A stretch of DNA of 64,000 nt from Catellatospora coxensis (GTDB taxonomy: Bacteria > Actinomycetota > Actinomycetes > Mycobacteriales > Micromonosporaceae): the NCBI RefSeq assembly GCF_016862635.1, contig NZ_BONI01000022.1:46885-110884 (forward strand). Direction: 5' to 3'. The position numbers were made by a program, and so were the translations under genes. Shown piece by piece: positions 54,484 to 63,124 of the stretch. A model generated the notes under the pieces. It saw nothing but the letters and a program-made list of their open reading frames with translations, was not told the origin of the DNA and ran no database searches. Position 1 is the stretch's first letter, and the number at the start of each line of letters is the position of its first letter.

Positions 54484-55385
54484 AGCGCCGCCCCCTTCTT
54501 CGAGAACCGGGTGACCAGGAACGACGCCACGGCCAGCACCACGGTCAGGATCAGCGAGGCCGCGGCCGCGCCGCCCATGTCGTACGCCTTGGTCAGCTGG
54601 TAGATGTACAGGCTCGGGGTCCACGCCTGGTCGATCGTGGTGGCCGCGTCGCGCACGATGAACGGCTCGGTGAACAGCTGCATCGCGCCGATCACGGTGA
54701 ACAGGACCGCCAGCACCACCGCGCCGCGGATCATCGGGGCCTTCACCGACCACGCGATGCGGATCTGCCCCGCGCCGTCGACGGTGGACGCCTCGATGAC
54801 CTCCCGCGGCACGGCCTGTAGCGCGGCGAAGAAGATGATGACGTTGTAGCCGGTGTGCATCCAGATGGTCAGGTTCGCCACCGCGCCGACGGCCCCGGCG
54901 TCCGAGCCGAGGTTGAACGGGACGCCGACCTTCGCCAGCGCGTCGATGATCGGGGACAGGCCCGGGGTGTAGAGGTAGGTCCAGATCATCGCGGCGATCA
55001 GGCCGGGCACGATGTTCGGCAGGTACAGCGCGAGCTGGAAGAAGCGCTTGGCGCGGGCGTACACCGAGTCCAGCAGCAGGGCCAGCAGGAGCGCGATGCC
55101 GATCATGATGGGGATGTAGACCAGGCAGTACACGCCGACCGTCGCGAAGCTGCCGAGGAAGCGGCCGTCGGTCAGCGCCCTGGTGAAGTTGTCCAGGCCG
55201 ACGAAGACCTGCTCGGGCTCCCCGCCGAGGCCGAGGCCCGAGGTCTGCTCGCGGTGCAGGCTCAGCCAGGCGCCGTACCCGATCGGCGCGAGCGTGAAGG
55301 CGAAGAACAGCAGGAAGAACGGGGCGGTGAAGAGCGCGGCGACGCCGTACTGGCGGCGGGCCAGGCCGGAGCGGGTGGGGGGCAT
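54480..55385 (-). CDS. Carbohydrate ABC transporter permease (MalF type)
   Basis: 301 residues from the ATG at 55385, which has AGAGGTG upstream. It has six predicted helices (VAALFTAPFFLLFFAFTLAP, VYIPIMIGIALLLALLLDSV and others) and the EAA loop VIEASTVDGAGQIRIAWSVK, then APMIRG. It lies 74 bp downstream of the binding-protein gene, with a strong hairpin in between. Confidence 0.93.
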   Translation of the reverse strand: MPPTRSGLARRQYGVAALFTAPFFLLFFAFTLAPIGYGAWLSLHREQTSGLGLGGEPEQVFVGLDNFTRALTDGRFLGSFATVGVYCLVYIPIMIGIALLLALLLDSVYARAKRFFQLALYLPNIVPGLIAAMIWTYLYTPGLSPIIDALAKVGVPFNLGSDAGAVGAVANLTIWMHTGYNVIIFFAALQAVPREVIEASTVDGAGQIRIAWSVKAPMIRGAVVLAVLFTVIGAMQLFTEPFIVRDAATTIDQAWTPSLYIYQLTKAYDMGGAAAASLILTVVLAVASFLVTRFSKKGAAL

Positions 55386-55413
55386 GGGCGCACCTCTTTT
55401 CAGCAGCGAGGGA

Positions 55414-55451
55414 GGGCGGGCGGCGCTGCCCCGAAACAGCGCCGCCCGCCC
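55414..55451 (-). terminator. Intercistronic hairpin after the sugar-binding protein gene
   Basis: Perfect 15-bp stem (GGGCGGGCGGCGCTG, 55414-55428, with 55437-55451) and an 8-nt loop, between the binding protein and permease genes. It is equivalent in place to the hairpin in the ceb operon. Confidence 0.78.
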
Positions 55452-55459
55452 CGTGGTCG

Positions 55460-56764
55460 TCAGGACGCGTTGATGCCGCGGCCCTTCAGGTCCTCGATCG
55501 TCTTGGTCTGCACCGGCGCGTACACCGCCGGGAGCTGCTGCTTGCCCGTCTGCACGAGCTTGAACTGCTCGCCGATGCCGTCGAACACGCCGCGCATGCC
55601 CGGACCCCACACCCAGCCGGTCTTGATGGTCGGCAGGGCCGCCTTGGCGACGGCGTAGATGTCCTGGCCGCCGAAGAACTTCGTGTCGAAGTTCTTCGCC
55701 GCCACGTCGGCCAGCTCGGGGATGGCGGGCAGCGTCGAGCTGGCGCCGCTGGCCAGGCGGGCCTGGATGCCCTCCGGGGTGGTGGTCATCCAGGTGATGA
55801 ACGTGAGCGCGGCGTCCTTCTTCTTGCTGGTCTTGCTCACACCGAACGAGGAGCCGCCGACCATGGCCGACGCCGGGTTCGCGTCCCACGAGGGCAGCGG
55901 GGCCGAGGCCCACTTGCCGGCCTGGTCCGGCAGGCCGGCCTTGAGGCCGCCCGCGGCCCACGCGCCGCCGAGCTGGGTCCACACCTGGTTCGCGGCCTTG
56001 CGCTTCTGCACTTCCTCCGCCGGTACGTTCGTCACCAGGTCCTTGGTGATCAGGTCCTGCCAGTAGCCGGCGACCTTCTGCGACTCGGGGGAGTCCAGGG
56101 TGACCTTCCAGGAGTCGCCCTCGATGCCGAACCACTTCGCGCCGGCCTGCCAGTTCAGCGACACGAAGTTCGCCGAGTCGGTCTGGTTCCAGTCGGTGAT
56201 GCGCGACTTCGGGTCGGCCTTCTTCACGGCCTCGGCCGCGGTCTTGAACTCGTCCCAGGTCTTCGGCACCGCGATCTTGTGCTGCTCGAACAGGTCCTTG
56301 CGGTAGAACATGACCATCGCGCCCGCGTCCAGCGGCACGGTCCAGGTCTTGCCCCCGAGCGTCACCAGCTCCTGGATCGGGGCCGGGTACTTCGACTTCA
56401 CCAGGTCGGTGATGTCGCCGGAGACGTCGGCCAGGTTCCCCTGCGCCAGCATGTCGGGCAGCATCGCGTACTCAACCGTGGCCACGTCCGGCGCGTTGCC
56501 CGCCTTGACCGCGTTGGTGAGCTTGCCGTAGCCCTCGGCGCCGCCCGGGATCTGCTCGAACTTGACCTGCACGTCGGTGTGGGTCTTGTTGAACGCGTCG
56601 GTGACCTCCTGCGAGGCGCGCAGCCAGGACCAGAAGGTGATCTCGGTGACGGCGGGCTTGTCGGCGGGTGTGTCGGCGCCCTTGCTGCAACCGGTCGCCA
56701 CCAGAGCCACGGAAACCATGGCACCGGCGAGCGCCGCGGCTGCCTTCGTCGATCGGGTCTTCAT
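55460..56764 (-). CDS. Sugar ABC transporter substrate-binding lipoprotein
   Basis: 434 residues. The lipobox is LVATGCSKGA (lipid Cys C26). It is a family 1 binding protein: ITFWSWLRASQEVTDAFNKT, QVKFEQIPGGAEGYGKLTNA, VPLDAGAMVMFYRKDLFEQH and a C-terminal PAVYAPVQTKTIEDL. The sequence is unlike cebE, so the substrate differs. From the neighbours it probably binds glycosaminoglycan-like or amino-sugar oligosaccharides. A LacI-type operator lies at 56891-56906. Confidence 0.9.
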   Translation of the reverse strand: MKTRSTKAAAALAGAMVSVALVATGCSKGADTPADKPAVTEITFWSWLRASQEVTDAFNKTHTDVQVKFEQIPGGAEGYGKLTNAVKAGNAPDVATVEYAMLPDMLAQGNLADVSGDITDLVKSKYPAPIQELVTLGGKTWTVPLDAGAMVMFYRKDLFEQHKIAVPKTWDEFKTAAEAVKKADPKSRITDWNQTDSANFVSLNWQAGAKWFGIEGDSWKVTLDSPESQKVAGYWQDLITKDLVTNVPAEEVQKRKAANQVWTQLGGAWAAGGLKAGLPDQAGKWASAPLPSWDANPASAMVGGSSFGVSKTSKKKDAALTFITWMTTTPEGIQARLASGASSTLPAIPELADVAAKNFDTKFFGGQDIYAVAKAALPTIKTGWVWGPGMRGVFDGIGEQFKLVQTGKQQLPAVYAPVQTKTIEDLKGRGINAS

Positions 56765-56890
56765 GACCGCTCCTTTGCGGGGGGAATCGGATCGTAGCGG
56801 AAAGTTTTCGCAGTTCAGAGCCCCGGCCCTGGGGCCCGGACGGGATGCCGGGAGAGTGGTTCAGATCACCGTGCCCGGCGGAGACAGAAA

Positions 56891-56906
56891 CTAAACCGTT
56901 TTCTAA
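56891..56906. promoter_or_regulatory. LacI-like operator upstream of the sugar-binding protein gene
   Basis: On the minus strand it reads TTAGAAAACGGTTTAG, sharing TTAGAAAACG and the following TTT with the site at 49235-49250 before the GH20 gene. This links the importer to the lyase/hexosaminidase genes. Confidence 0.6.
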
Positions 56907-57001
56907 CACGGCGTCAAGCTGCTGACTCCATCTCGTTGCATTCCGCGCTCGATACGGGTGTTGACCACGCAAACGGATGCGGCTACGGTCCTGAATCCGT
57001 A

Positions 57002-57017
57002 CAGCAAACGTTTACTG
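57002..57017. promoter_or_regulatory. LacI-like operator before the hydroxyacid dehydrogenase
   Basis: CAGCAAACGTTTACTG is palindromic except for one base pair, with a perfect AAACGTTT core. It ends 21 nt before the preferred GTG start at 57039, so it is in the leader rather than in coding sequence. Confidence 0.55.
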
Positions 57018-57038
57018 ACGATCGCCTTGGGAGATGCC

Positions 57039-58043
57039 GTGAGCCACCCGGACCGCCCTGCCGGGCTCATCGTGATGTCGCCGCCCGCGGCGGACGCGGT
57101 GTTCCCTGAGGAACTGCTGACCCGGCTCGGTGGATCGTTACGCCTGCTCGCGCCAGGTGCGGTGGGCGACTTCGCGGCCGCCGCCGGGGTGCTGTCCGAG
57201 GTGGAGGTCCTGCTGACCGGGTGGGGCTGCCCGCCGCTCGACGAGCCCGTGCTCGACGCGATGCCCCGGCTGCGCGCGGTCGTGCACGCCGCGGGCTCGG
57301 TGAAGCTGCACGTCGGCCCGGAGGTGTTCGCCCGCGGCATCGCGGTGTCCTCGGCCGCCGACGCCAACGCCGAGCCGGTCGTGGACTTCACGCTGGCCGT
57401 GCTGCTGCTCGCGGGCAAGCGCGCCTTCGCCTTCGCCCGCCGGTACGCCGAGGGCCGCCAGCCGACGTTCGCCGTCAACGAGCGCGCGGGCAACGACGGC
57501 CGGGTCGTCGGGGTGGTCGGCGCGTCCCGCATCGGCCGGCGCGTCATCGTGCGGCTGCGCGCGGCCGGGTTTCGGGTGCTGGTCAGCGATCCGTACCTGG
57601 ACCCGCTGGACGCCGCCGCGCTGGGCGCGGAACCGGTCGGGCTCGACGAGCTGTGCCGGCGCAGCGACGTGCTCACCCTGCACGCGCCGGAGCTGCCGGA
57701 GACGGTACACATGATCGACGAGCGGCGGCTGGCCATGCTGCCCGACGGCGCCATCGTGATCAACACAGCGCGCGGGGCGCTCATCGACACCGACGCGCTG
57801 ACTCGCGCGTGCGCCGACGGCCGCATCGACGCGCTGCTCGACGTCACCGACCCCGAACCGCTGCCCGCCGGGCACCCGCTGTTCGCCCTGCCCAACGTCT
57901 GGATCACCCCGCACCTCGCCGGGGTCCAGGGCACCGAGGCCCGCCGCCTGGGCGCGTACGCCGTCACCGACGTGGAGCACCTCCTCGCCGGCCGCCCGAT
58001 GCCCGGCGAGATCCACGCCGCCCAACTCGCCGTCCTCGCCTGA
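57039..58043 (+). CDS. D-2-hydroxyacid dehydrogenase family protein
   Basis: 334 residues from a GTG at 57039 (GGGAG five bases upstream). The longer frame from 56958 would place the operator inside the coding sequence. The NAD-binding motif is VGVVGASRIGRRVIVRLRAA, with Ser in place of the second Gly of GxGxxG. The catalytic Arg is in INTARGALIDTDAL, the Glu in VTDPEPLPAGHP and the His in WITPHLAG. It probably oxidises or reduces an alpha-hydroxy/keto acid, perhaps from sugar-acid breakdown; substrate unknown. Confidence 0.88.
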   Translation: MSHPDRPAGLIVMSPPAADAVFPEELLTRLGGSLRLLAPGAVGDFAAAAGVLSEVEVLLTGWGCPPLDEPVLDAMPRLRAVVHAAGSVKLHVGPEVFARGIAVSSAADANAEPVVDFTLAVLLLAGKRAFAFARRYAEGRQPTFAVNERAGNDGRVVGVVGASRIGRRVIVRLRAAGFRVLVSDPYLDPLDAAALGAEPVGLDELCRRSDVLTLHAPELPETVHMIDERRLAMLPDGAIVINTARGALIDTDALTRACADGRIDALLDVTDPEPLPAGHPLFALPNVWITPHLAGVQGTEARRLGAYAVTDVEHLLAGRPMPGEIHAAQLAVLA

Positions 58044-58062
58044 CGACGCCGCCCACCTCCTG

Positions 58063-58130
58063 CCGCAACTCTTAAAGACTTGCGGCCTCAGGGGCGATGG
58101 GAGGCCGCAAGGCCTTCAGAGTTGCGCCAG
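58063..58130. repeat. CGCAACTC inverted repeat, copy 2
   Basis: CCGCAACTCTTAAAGACTTG at the left and CTTCAGAGTTGCGCCAG at the right, with an inner GGCCTC/GAGGCC stem. It is related to 45153-45221 and again lies where two genes converge. Here it ends just before the peptidase stop codon rather than within the gene. Confidence 0.72.
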
Positions 58131-58131
58131 G

Positions 58132-60186
58132 TCAGGGGTGGAGGTGGGACAGGAGGAAGGCGGTTATCTCGGCTTCGTAGTGGGCGTGGGCGTAGCGGCC
58201 GGCGGGGCCGGTGTGGGCGCCGGAGCCGAGTTCGGCGCGGAGGTAGAGGGGGCCGTCGCCGGGGCGGGCGGTGGCGCGCAGGCGGGCGATCCACTTGGCG
58301 GGTTCGTGGACCATGACCCGGGGGTCGTGCAGGGCGCCGGTGGCCAGCAGCGCCGGGCGGGGGCCGGACGGCAGGTGGTTGTACGGGGAGTACGCCCACA
58401 TCCAGGCGAACTCGTCGGGCCTGCGGGGGTCGCCCCACTCGTCCCACTCGTTGACCGTCAGCGGGATGTCGGGGTCGAGCATGGTCGTGACGACGTCCAC
58501 GAACGGGACCTCCGCGACGACGGCCGCCCAGCGTCCGGGCCGCTGCGTGTAGACCGCGCCCTGGAGCAGCCCCCCGGCCGACAGCCCGCGGGTGGCCAGG
58601 CGCGACCCGTCGGCGATGCCGTCGGCCAGCCAGTCGGCGACGGCGAGGTGGTCGGTGAAGGTGTTGGCCTTCGCGGCGAGCCGGCCGCCGAGCCACCAGC
58701 CGCGGCCGTTCTCGCCGCCGCCGCGCGGGTGGGTCAGCGCGTACACCACACCCCGGTCCAGCAGGCTCGGCAGCACCGGATCGAACTCGGGGTCCAGCAC
58801 GGACTCGTAGGCGCCGTACCCGTAGAGCAGGGCGGGGGCGGTGCCGTCGAGCGGGGTGTCCGCGTGCCAGGCCAGCGTCACCGGCACTCCGATGCCGTCC
58901 GGGGCGGTCGCGTGCCGCCGCGCGGTCCGGTACGCCGCCGGGTCGTATCCCGGGACCTCGCGGCGTTTGCGCAGCTCGCGTACGCCGGTGCGCAGGTCGG
59001 TGGTGAACCAGGACGGCGGTTCGATCAGAGATTCGACGACGACCGTGACAGCGGTGTCGTCGTACTCCACCGGAGCGGCCAGGCGGACGTGTCCCGCGTC
59101 GATGCCCGCGCCGATCTCGACCTCCGCGCCGGTCGTCCGGTCCACGGCGCGCAGCAGCGGGAAGCCGTCGCGGCGCAGCTCGACCAGCCAGTGCCCGCGC
59201 AGCGCGTGGCAGGCGGTGACGCGCTCACCCGGCCGCGGCGCGAGCAGTTCGGTCCAGTGCTCGGGGCCGGGCGTCTCCACCGGCGCGGACATCACCCGGA
59301 ACTCGGGCGCGCCGTCGTCGGTGACGATGACCAGCCGCCCGTCGGCGTGGTCGACGGTGTAGTCGACGCCCTTGCGCCGCGGCGCGACGAGTAGCGGCTC
59401 AGCGTCCGGGGCGTCGGCGGGGATCAGCCGCCACTCGGCGGTGTCCCGGCTACGCGCCTCGATCATGATCCAGCACAGGTCTCGGGTGGCGTGCACGGTG
59501 AGCTCGAAGCGGGCGTCGTCCTCCTGCAGGACCAGCACGTCGGCCTCGGCGGGGGTGCCGATGACGTGCTGCCAGACCTGGTGGGGGCGGAACAGCTCGT
59601 CGTGCACGGTGTAGAAGAACGTGCCCGAGTCGGCGCTCCACGCCCCGGTGTAGTACGTACGCGGCAGCTCCTCCGAAAGGTCAGTCAACGTCGCCGTATG
59701 GCGGAACTTCAATCGATAGACCTCATCGCCGGTGGTATCCACTGAGTACGCCAGGAGCGTGTTGTCGGGGCTCAGCTCGCGCAATCCGATCTCGGCGAAC
59801 CCGTCGGGACCGGCCAGCCGGGCCCCGTCGAGCAGCACCCGGTCCGGTTCCCCGTCATGTCCGGCTTGTAAGAACTGCTCGTACTCACTTCCCGCGACGG
59901 TCCGGGTGTAGTAGAAACGTGAACCACGTCTCCAACTGACTGAGCTATCAGTCGGAAGAAGGCGTCGCTCCACCTCGTGAAAGACCTCGGTCTGGAGGCC
60001 CTCCAGCCGGCTGGCGGCGGCATCGTAGTACCCGCGCTCGGCGCGCAGGTAGGCGAGAAACCGCGGGTCGGAGTGGTCGCGCATCCACCCGTAATCGTCG
60101 GTCCACCGGCGGCCGTGCAGCTCCCGCTCGCACGGCTCGCGCGGGGCGGCCGGCGGGACGTCGATGTTGTCGAGATCGTGCGGCAT
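58132..60186 (-). CDS. Prolyl oligopeptidase-family serine peptidase (S9A, oligopeptidase B-like)
   Basis: 684 residues, cytosolic. The N-terminal part is a seven-bladed beta-propeller; the C-terminal 240 residues are the alpha/beta-hydrolase. The catalytic Ser is in TRGLSAGGLLQGA, the Asp in TGALHDPRVMVHEP, and the His in GSGAHTGPAGRY. The entry sequence DDYGWMRDHSDPRFLAYLRA is typical of oligopeptidase B and related enzymes, which cut short peptides after basic or proline residues. The ATG has TAGGGT (minus strand, 60195-60200) 8 nt upstream, suggesting a leaderless message. Confidence 0.92.
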   Translation of the reverse strand: MPHDLDNIDVPPAAPREPCERELHGRRWTDDYGWMRDHSDPRFLAYLRAERGYYDAAASRLEGLQTEVFHEVERRLLPTDSSVSWRRGSRFYYTRTVAGSEYEQFLQAGHDGEPDRVLLDGARLAGPDGFAEIGLRELSPDNTLLAYSVDTTGDEVYRLKFRHTATLTDLSEELPRTYYTGAWSADSGTFFYTVHDELFRPHQVWQHVIGTPAEADVLVLQEDDARFELTVHATRDLCWIMIEARSRDTAEWRLIPADAPDAEPLLVAPRRKGVDYTVDHADGRLVIVTDDGAPEFRVMSAPVETPGPEHWTELLAPRPGERVTACHALRGHWLVELRRDGFPLLRAVDRTTGAEVEIGAGIDAGHVRLAAPVEYDDTAVTVVVESLIEPPSWFTTDLRTGVRELRKRREVPGYDPAAYRTARRHATAPDGIGVPVTLAWHADTPLDGTAPALLYGYGAYESVLDPEFDPVLPSLLDRGVVYALTHPRGGGENGRGWWLGGRLAAKANTFTDHLAVADWLADGIADGSRLATRGLSAGGLLQGAVYTQRPGRWAAVVAEVPFVDVVTTMLDPDIPLTVNEWDEWGDPRRPDEFAWMWAYSPYNHLPSGPRPALLATGALHDPRVMVHEPAKWIARLRATARPGDGPLYLRAELGSGAHTGPAGRYAHAHYEAEITAFLLSHLHP

Positions 60187-60234
60187 GAACGGGCACCCTA
60201 CCCGCCACGCCCCCGGGCACCAAGGAGTAAACCG

Positions 60235-62115
60235 ATGAGCAGCACCTCTCCTGCTCCCAGATCCTGGTTGACCAATCAGTCAGCGCAACGCGTGCGGGCG
60301 CGGGTGGCGATCGCGGTGGCCGCCGCCGTCGTCGCGCTCAGTGCGCTCGCGACGCCCGCCGCCGCGGACGGGACGCCGACGCCCGGGACGGAGCGCAGCA
60401 AGACCAGCTTCGTCATCGGCATGAAGCAGGACATCGACTCGCTCAACCCGTACGTCGGTGTCGTGTCGGCGGCGTACGAGTCCTACCGGCTCATGTACGA
60501 CTACCTGATCGGCAACAGCGCAAAGGACTTCTCCCCGACGCCGGAGCTGGCCGAGAGCTGGGAGACCTCGGCCGACGGCAAGACCTGGACCTACCACCTG
60601 CGCAAGGGCGTCAAGTTCTCCGACGGCATCGAGCTGACCTCGAAGGACGTGGCGTACAGCTTCCAGCGGGCCAAGGACGACGAGACCGCCAACAGCCAGT
60701 ACGGCAGCTACGTCGACAACATCTCGAAGATCACCGCGCCGGACGCGTACACCGTGGTCATGGAGACGGCGCAGCCGTCGCCGATCATGCTGAGCCTGGC
60801 CGTGCCGATCCTGCCCGAGCACGTCTGGTCGAAGATCGACGCGACCGCGGTGGCCAACTACGCCAACGACAGCAACCCGGTCGGGTCCGGACCGTTCCGC
60901 CTGGCCGAGGCCAAGAAGGGCCAGTTCTACCGGTTCACCGCCAACAAGGACTACTACCTGGGCGCGGCGAAGATCGACGAGCTGGTGCTGCGGATCTTCA
61001 CCGACGACGAGGCGCTCTCGCAGGCCGTGCAGAACGGTGAGATCGACATGGCGCAGGACCTGCCCGCGGCCGTGTTCGAGCCGCTGGTGGGCAAGCCCGG
61101 CATCACCGTCAACGACGCCAGGTACTACGGCTTCAGCGAGCTCGCCTACAACATCGGCGCGGCCACCACCGACGGCAAGCCGATCGGCGACGGCCACCCG
61201 GCGCTGAAGGACAAGCAGGTCCGGCTCGCCATCGACCACGCCATCGACCGCAAGACGCTGGTCGACAAGGTGATCCGCAATCACGGCACCGCCGCCACCG
61301 GCGTCATCCCGCCGATCTACGCCGACCTGCACTGGAACCCCGGTGCCAACGAGCGCGCGTTCGACCTGGCCAAGGCCAACGCGATCCTCGACGCGGCCGG
61401 CTACGCCAAGGGCGCCGACGGCATCCGGGCCAAGGACGGCAAGGCGCTGAACTTCCGCATGTTCGCCCGCAGCGAGTCGGAGTCGTCGCAGAAGGACGCC
61501 GAGTACATCCGGGACTGGCTCAAGGAGATCGGCATCGCGGTCACCGTGTCGGTGATGAGCGAGGACAACCTGACCGCCGTACTCGGCAAGGGTGAGTTCG
61601 ACCTGTTCCACTGGGGCTGGGTCGTCGAGCCGGACCCCGACTTCCAGCTGTCGGTGATGACCTGCGGTCAGCGCTCGACCGAGGAGGACGGCGAGATCTC
61701 GGCCGGCTGGTCGGACAGCTTCTACTGCGACGCCGACTACGACGCGCTCTACGCCAAGCAGCAGACCATCATCGACCGCGCCGCGCGGGCCGAGGTCGTC
61801 AAGCAGGCGCAGGCCAAGCTGTACGACGACGTCGCCTACTCGATGCTCTACTACTACAACCAGGCCGACGTGTACCGCAACGACCGGTTCACCGGGTTCG
61901 TCGCCCAGCCCAGCGACGGCGGCATCCTGGCGCTGCAGTACGGCACCTACTCGTACCGCAACATCGAGCCGGTGACCGAGAAGGCCGCGACCGACGACGG
62001 CGGGCTGCCGACCGCCGTGATCGTGTCGATCGTGGTCGGCGTCGTCGTGCTCATCGCCGTCGCGGTCATCGTGGTCGTGCTGCGCCGCCGGTCGACCGCG
62101 GACGACCGGGAGTGA
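60235..62115 (+). CDS. Family 5 (peptide-type) ABC substrate-binding protein with C-terminal membrane anchor
   Basis: 626 residues. An N-terminal signal sequence (VAIAVAAAVVALSALATPAA, no lipobox Cys) leads to a DppA/OppA-type binding domain: FVIGMKQDIDSLNPYVGVVS, TPELAESWETSADGKTWTYH, LRKGVKFSDGIELTSKDVAY, NPVGSGPFRL. Unusually, the C-terminus has a hydrophobic helix (VIVSIVVGVVVLIAVAVIVV) and a basic tail (LRRRSTADDRE), so the protein is fixed in the membrane at its end instead of by a lipid. AAGGAG precedes the ATG. Two permease genes follow directly. Ligand: probably peptides. Confidence 0.92.
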   Translation: MSSTSPAPRSWLTNQSAQRVRARVAIAVAAAVVALSALATPAAADGTPTPGTERSKTSFVIGMKQDIDSLNPYVGVVSAAYESYRLMYDYLIGNSAKDFSPTPELAESWETSADGKTWTYHLRKGVKFSDGIELTSKDVAYSFQRAKDDETANSQYGSYVDNISKITAPDAYTVVMETAQPSPIMLSLAVPILPEHVWSKIDATAVANYANDSNPVGSGPFRLAEAKKGQFYRFTANKDYYLGAAKIDELVLRIFTDDEALSQAVQNGEIDMAQDLPAAVFEPLVGKPGITVNDARYYGFSELAYNIGAATTDGKPIGDGHPALKDKQVRLAIDHAIDRKTLVDKVIRNHGTAATGVIPPIYADLHWNPGANERAFDLAKANAILDAAGYAKGADGIRAKDGKALNFRMFARSESESSQKDAEYIRDWLKEIGIAVTVSVMSEDNLTAVLGKGEFDLFHWGWVVEPDPDFQLSVMTCGQRSTEEDGEISAGWSDSFYCDADYDALYAKQQTIIDRAARAEVVKQAQAKLYDDVAYSMLYYYNQADVYRNDRFTGFVAQPSDGGILALQYGTYSYRNIEPVTEKAATDDGGLPTAVIVSIVVGVVVLIAVAVIVVVLRRRSTADDRE

Positions 62116-62122
62116 CCCGCTG

Positions 62123-63124
62123 ATGGGCAACGCCAACGGGGGCGGCGCACCGCGCCGCCCCCGTCCCCTCTCCCTCTCGCTGGTGCTGCGGCGCTGCGCC
62201 GCGGCGCTGGCCACGCTCGTCTTCGTGGTGCTGGCCAACTTCTTCCTGTTCCGGATCCTGCCCGGCAACCCCGAGAAGACCTTCGCCCCGCGCGGGCGCA
62301 ACGCCGACCCCGAGACGCTCCGGCAACTGCGCGAGACGCTGGGTATCAACGATCCGCTGAACGTGCAGTTCGGCAAGTACCTGCAGCAGCTCGCCCACCT
62401 CGATCTCGGCTGGTCCTGGAGCAAGAAGGAGCCGGTGCTCGACCTGATCCTCCGCGGGCTGTGGCCGACCGTGCTGCTGTCGGGCACCGCGCTGGTGCTG
62501 GCCAGTGGCATCGGCGTCTGGCTGGGTTCCCGGGCGGGCTGGCGCTACGGCAGCCGCTTCGACCGCTGGTCGTCCAACCTCGCGGTCACCTTCTACAGCA
62601 CCCCCGAGTGGCTGCTCGGCCTCGTCGTGCTGGTGGTGCTCAGCCGCTTCGGGCTCGGCGCGGGCGGCATGACCGATCCGCGCTCCGACCTGCCGGTATG
62701 GCTGGACGTGCTGCGGCACATGCTGGTGCCGGTCCTGGTGCTCGCCGTCGTCTACGTCGCCGAGTACTCGCTGATCATGCGATCCTCGATCCTCGACGAG
62801 CGGCGGGCGGACTACCTGACCACCGCACGGGCCAAGGGCCTGCGTGACGACCTGGTGCTACGCCGGCACGCGATGCCCAACGCGCTGCTGCCGACCGTGT
62901 CGCTGCTGTTCCTGAGCCTCGGCTTCGTCGTCGCGGGCGCGATCACGGTGGAGATGGTGTTCTCGTGGCCCGGCCTGGGCCGGCTCACCTACGAGGCGAC
63001 CCGCGGCCCCGATGTCCCGCTGCTGCAGGGACTGTTCCTGTTCTTCAGCGCTGCGGTGATCTTCATGAACCTGCTGGCCGACCTGCTGATGCCGGTGCTC
63101 GACCCGAGAGTGAGGCAGCCGTGA
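62123..63124 (+). CDS. Peptide-type ABC transporter permease (DppB family)
   Basis: 333 residues, six predicted helices. The opening LATLVFVVLANFFLFRILPG is typical of DppB. The EAA loop is DYLTTARAKGLRDDLVLRRH, then AMPNALLP. It starts 7 nt after the binding-protein stop and overlaps the next permease by four bases (GTGA). Confidence 0.94.
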   Translation: MGNANGGGAPRRPRPLSLSLVLRRCAAALATLVFVVLANFFLFRILPGNPEKTFAPRGRNADPETLRQLRETLGINDPLNVQFGKYLQQLAHLDLGWSWSKKEPVLDLILRGLWPTVLLSGTALVLASGIGVWLGSRAGWRYGSRFDRWSSNLAVTFYSTPEWLLGLVVLVVLSRFGLGAGGMTDPRSDLPVWLDVLRHMLVPVLVLAVVYVAEYSLIMRSSILDERRADYLTTARAKGLRDDLVLRRHAMPNALLPTVSLLFLSLGFVVAGAITVEMVFSWPGLGRLTYEATRGPDVPLLQGLFLFFSAAVIFMNLLADLLMPVLDPRVRQP

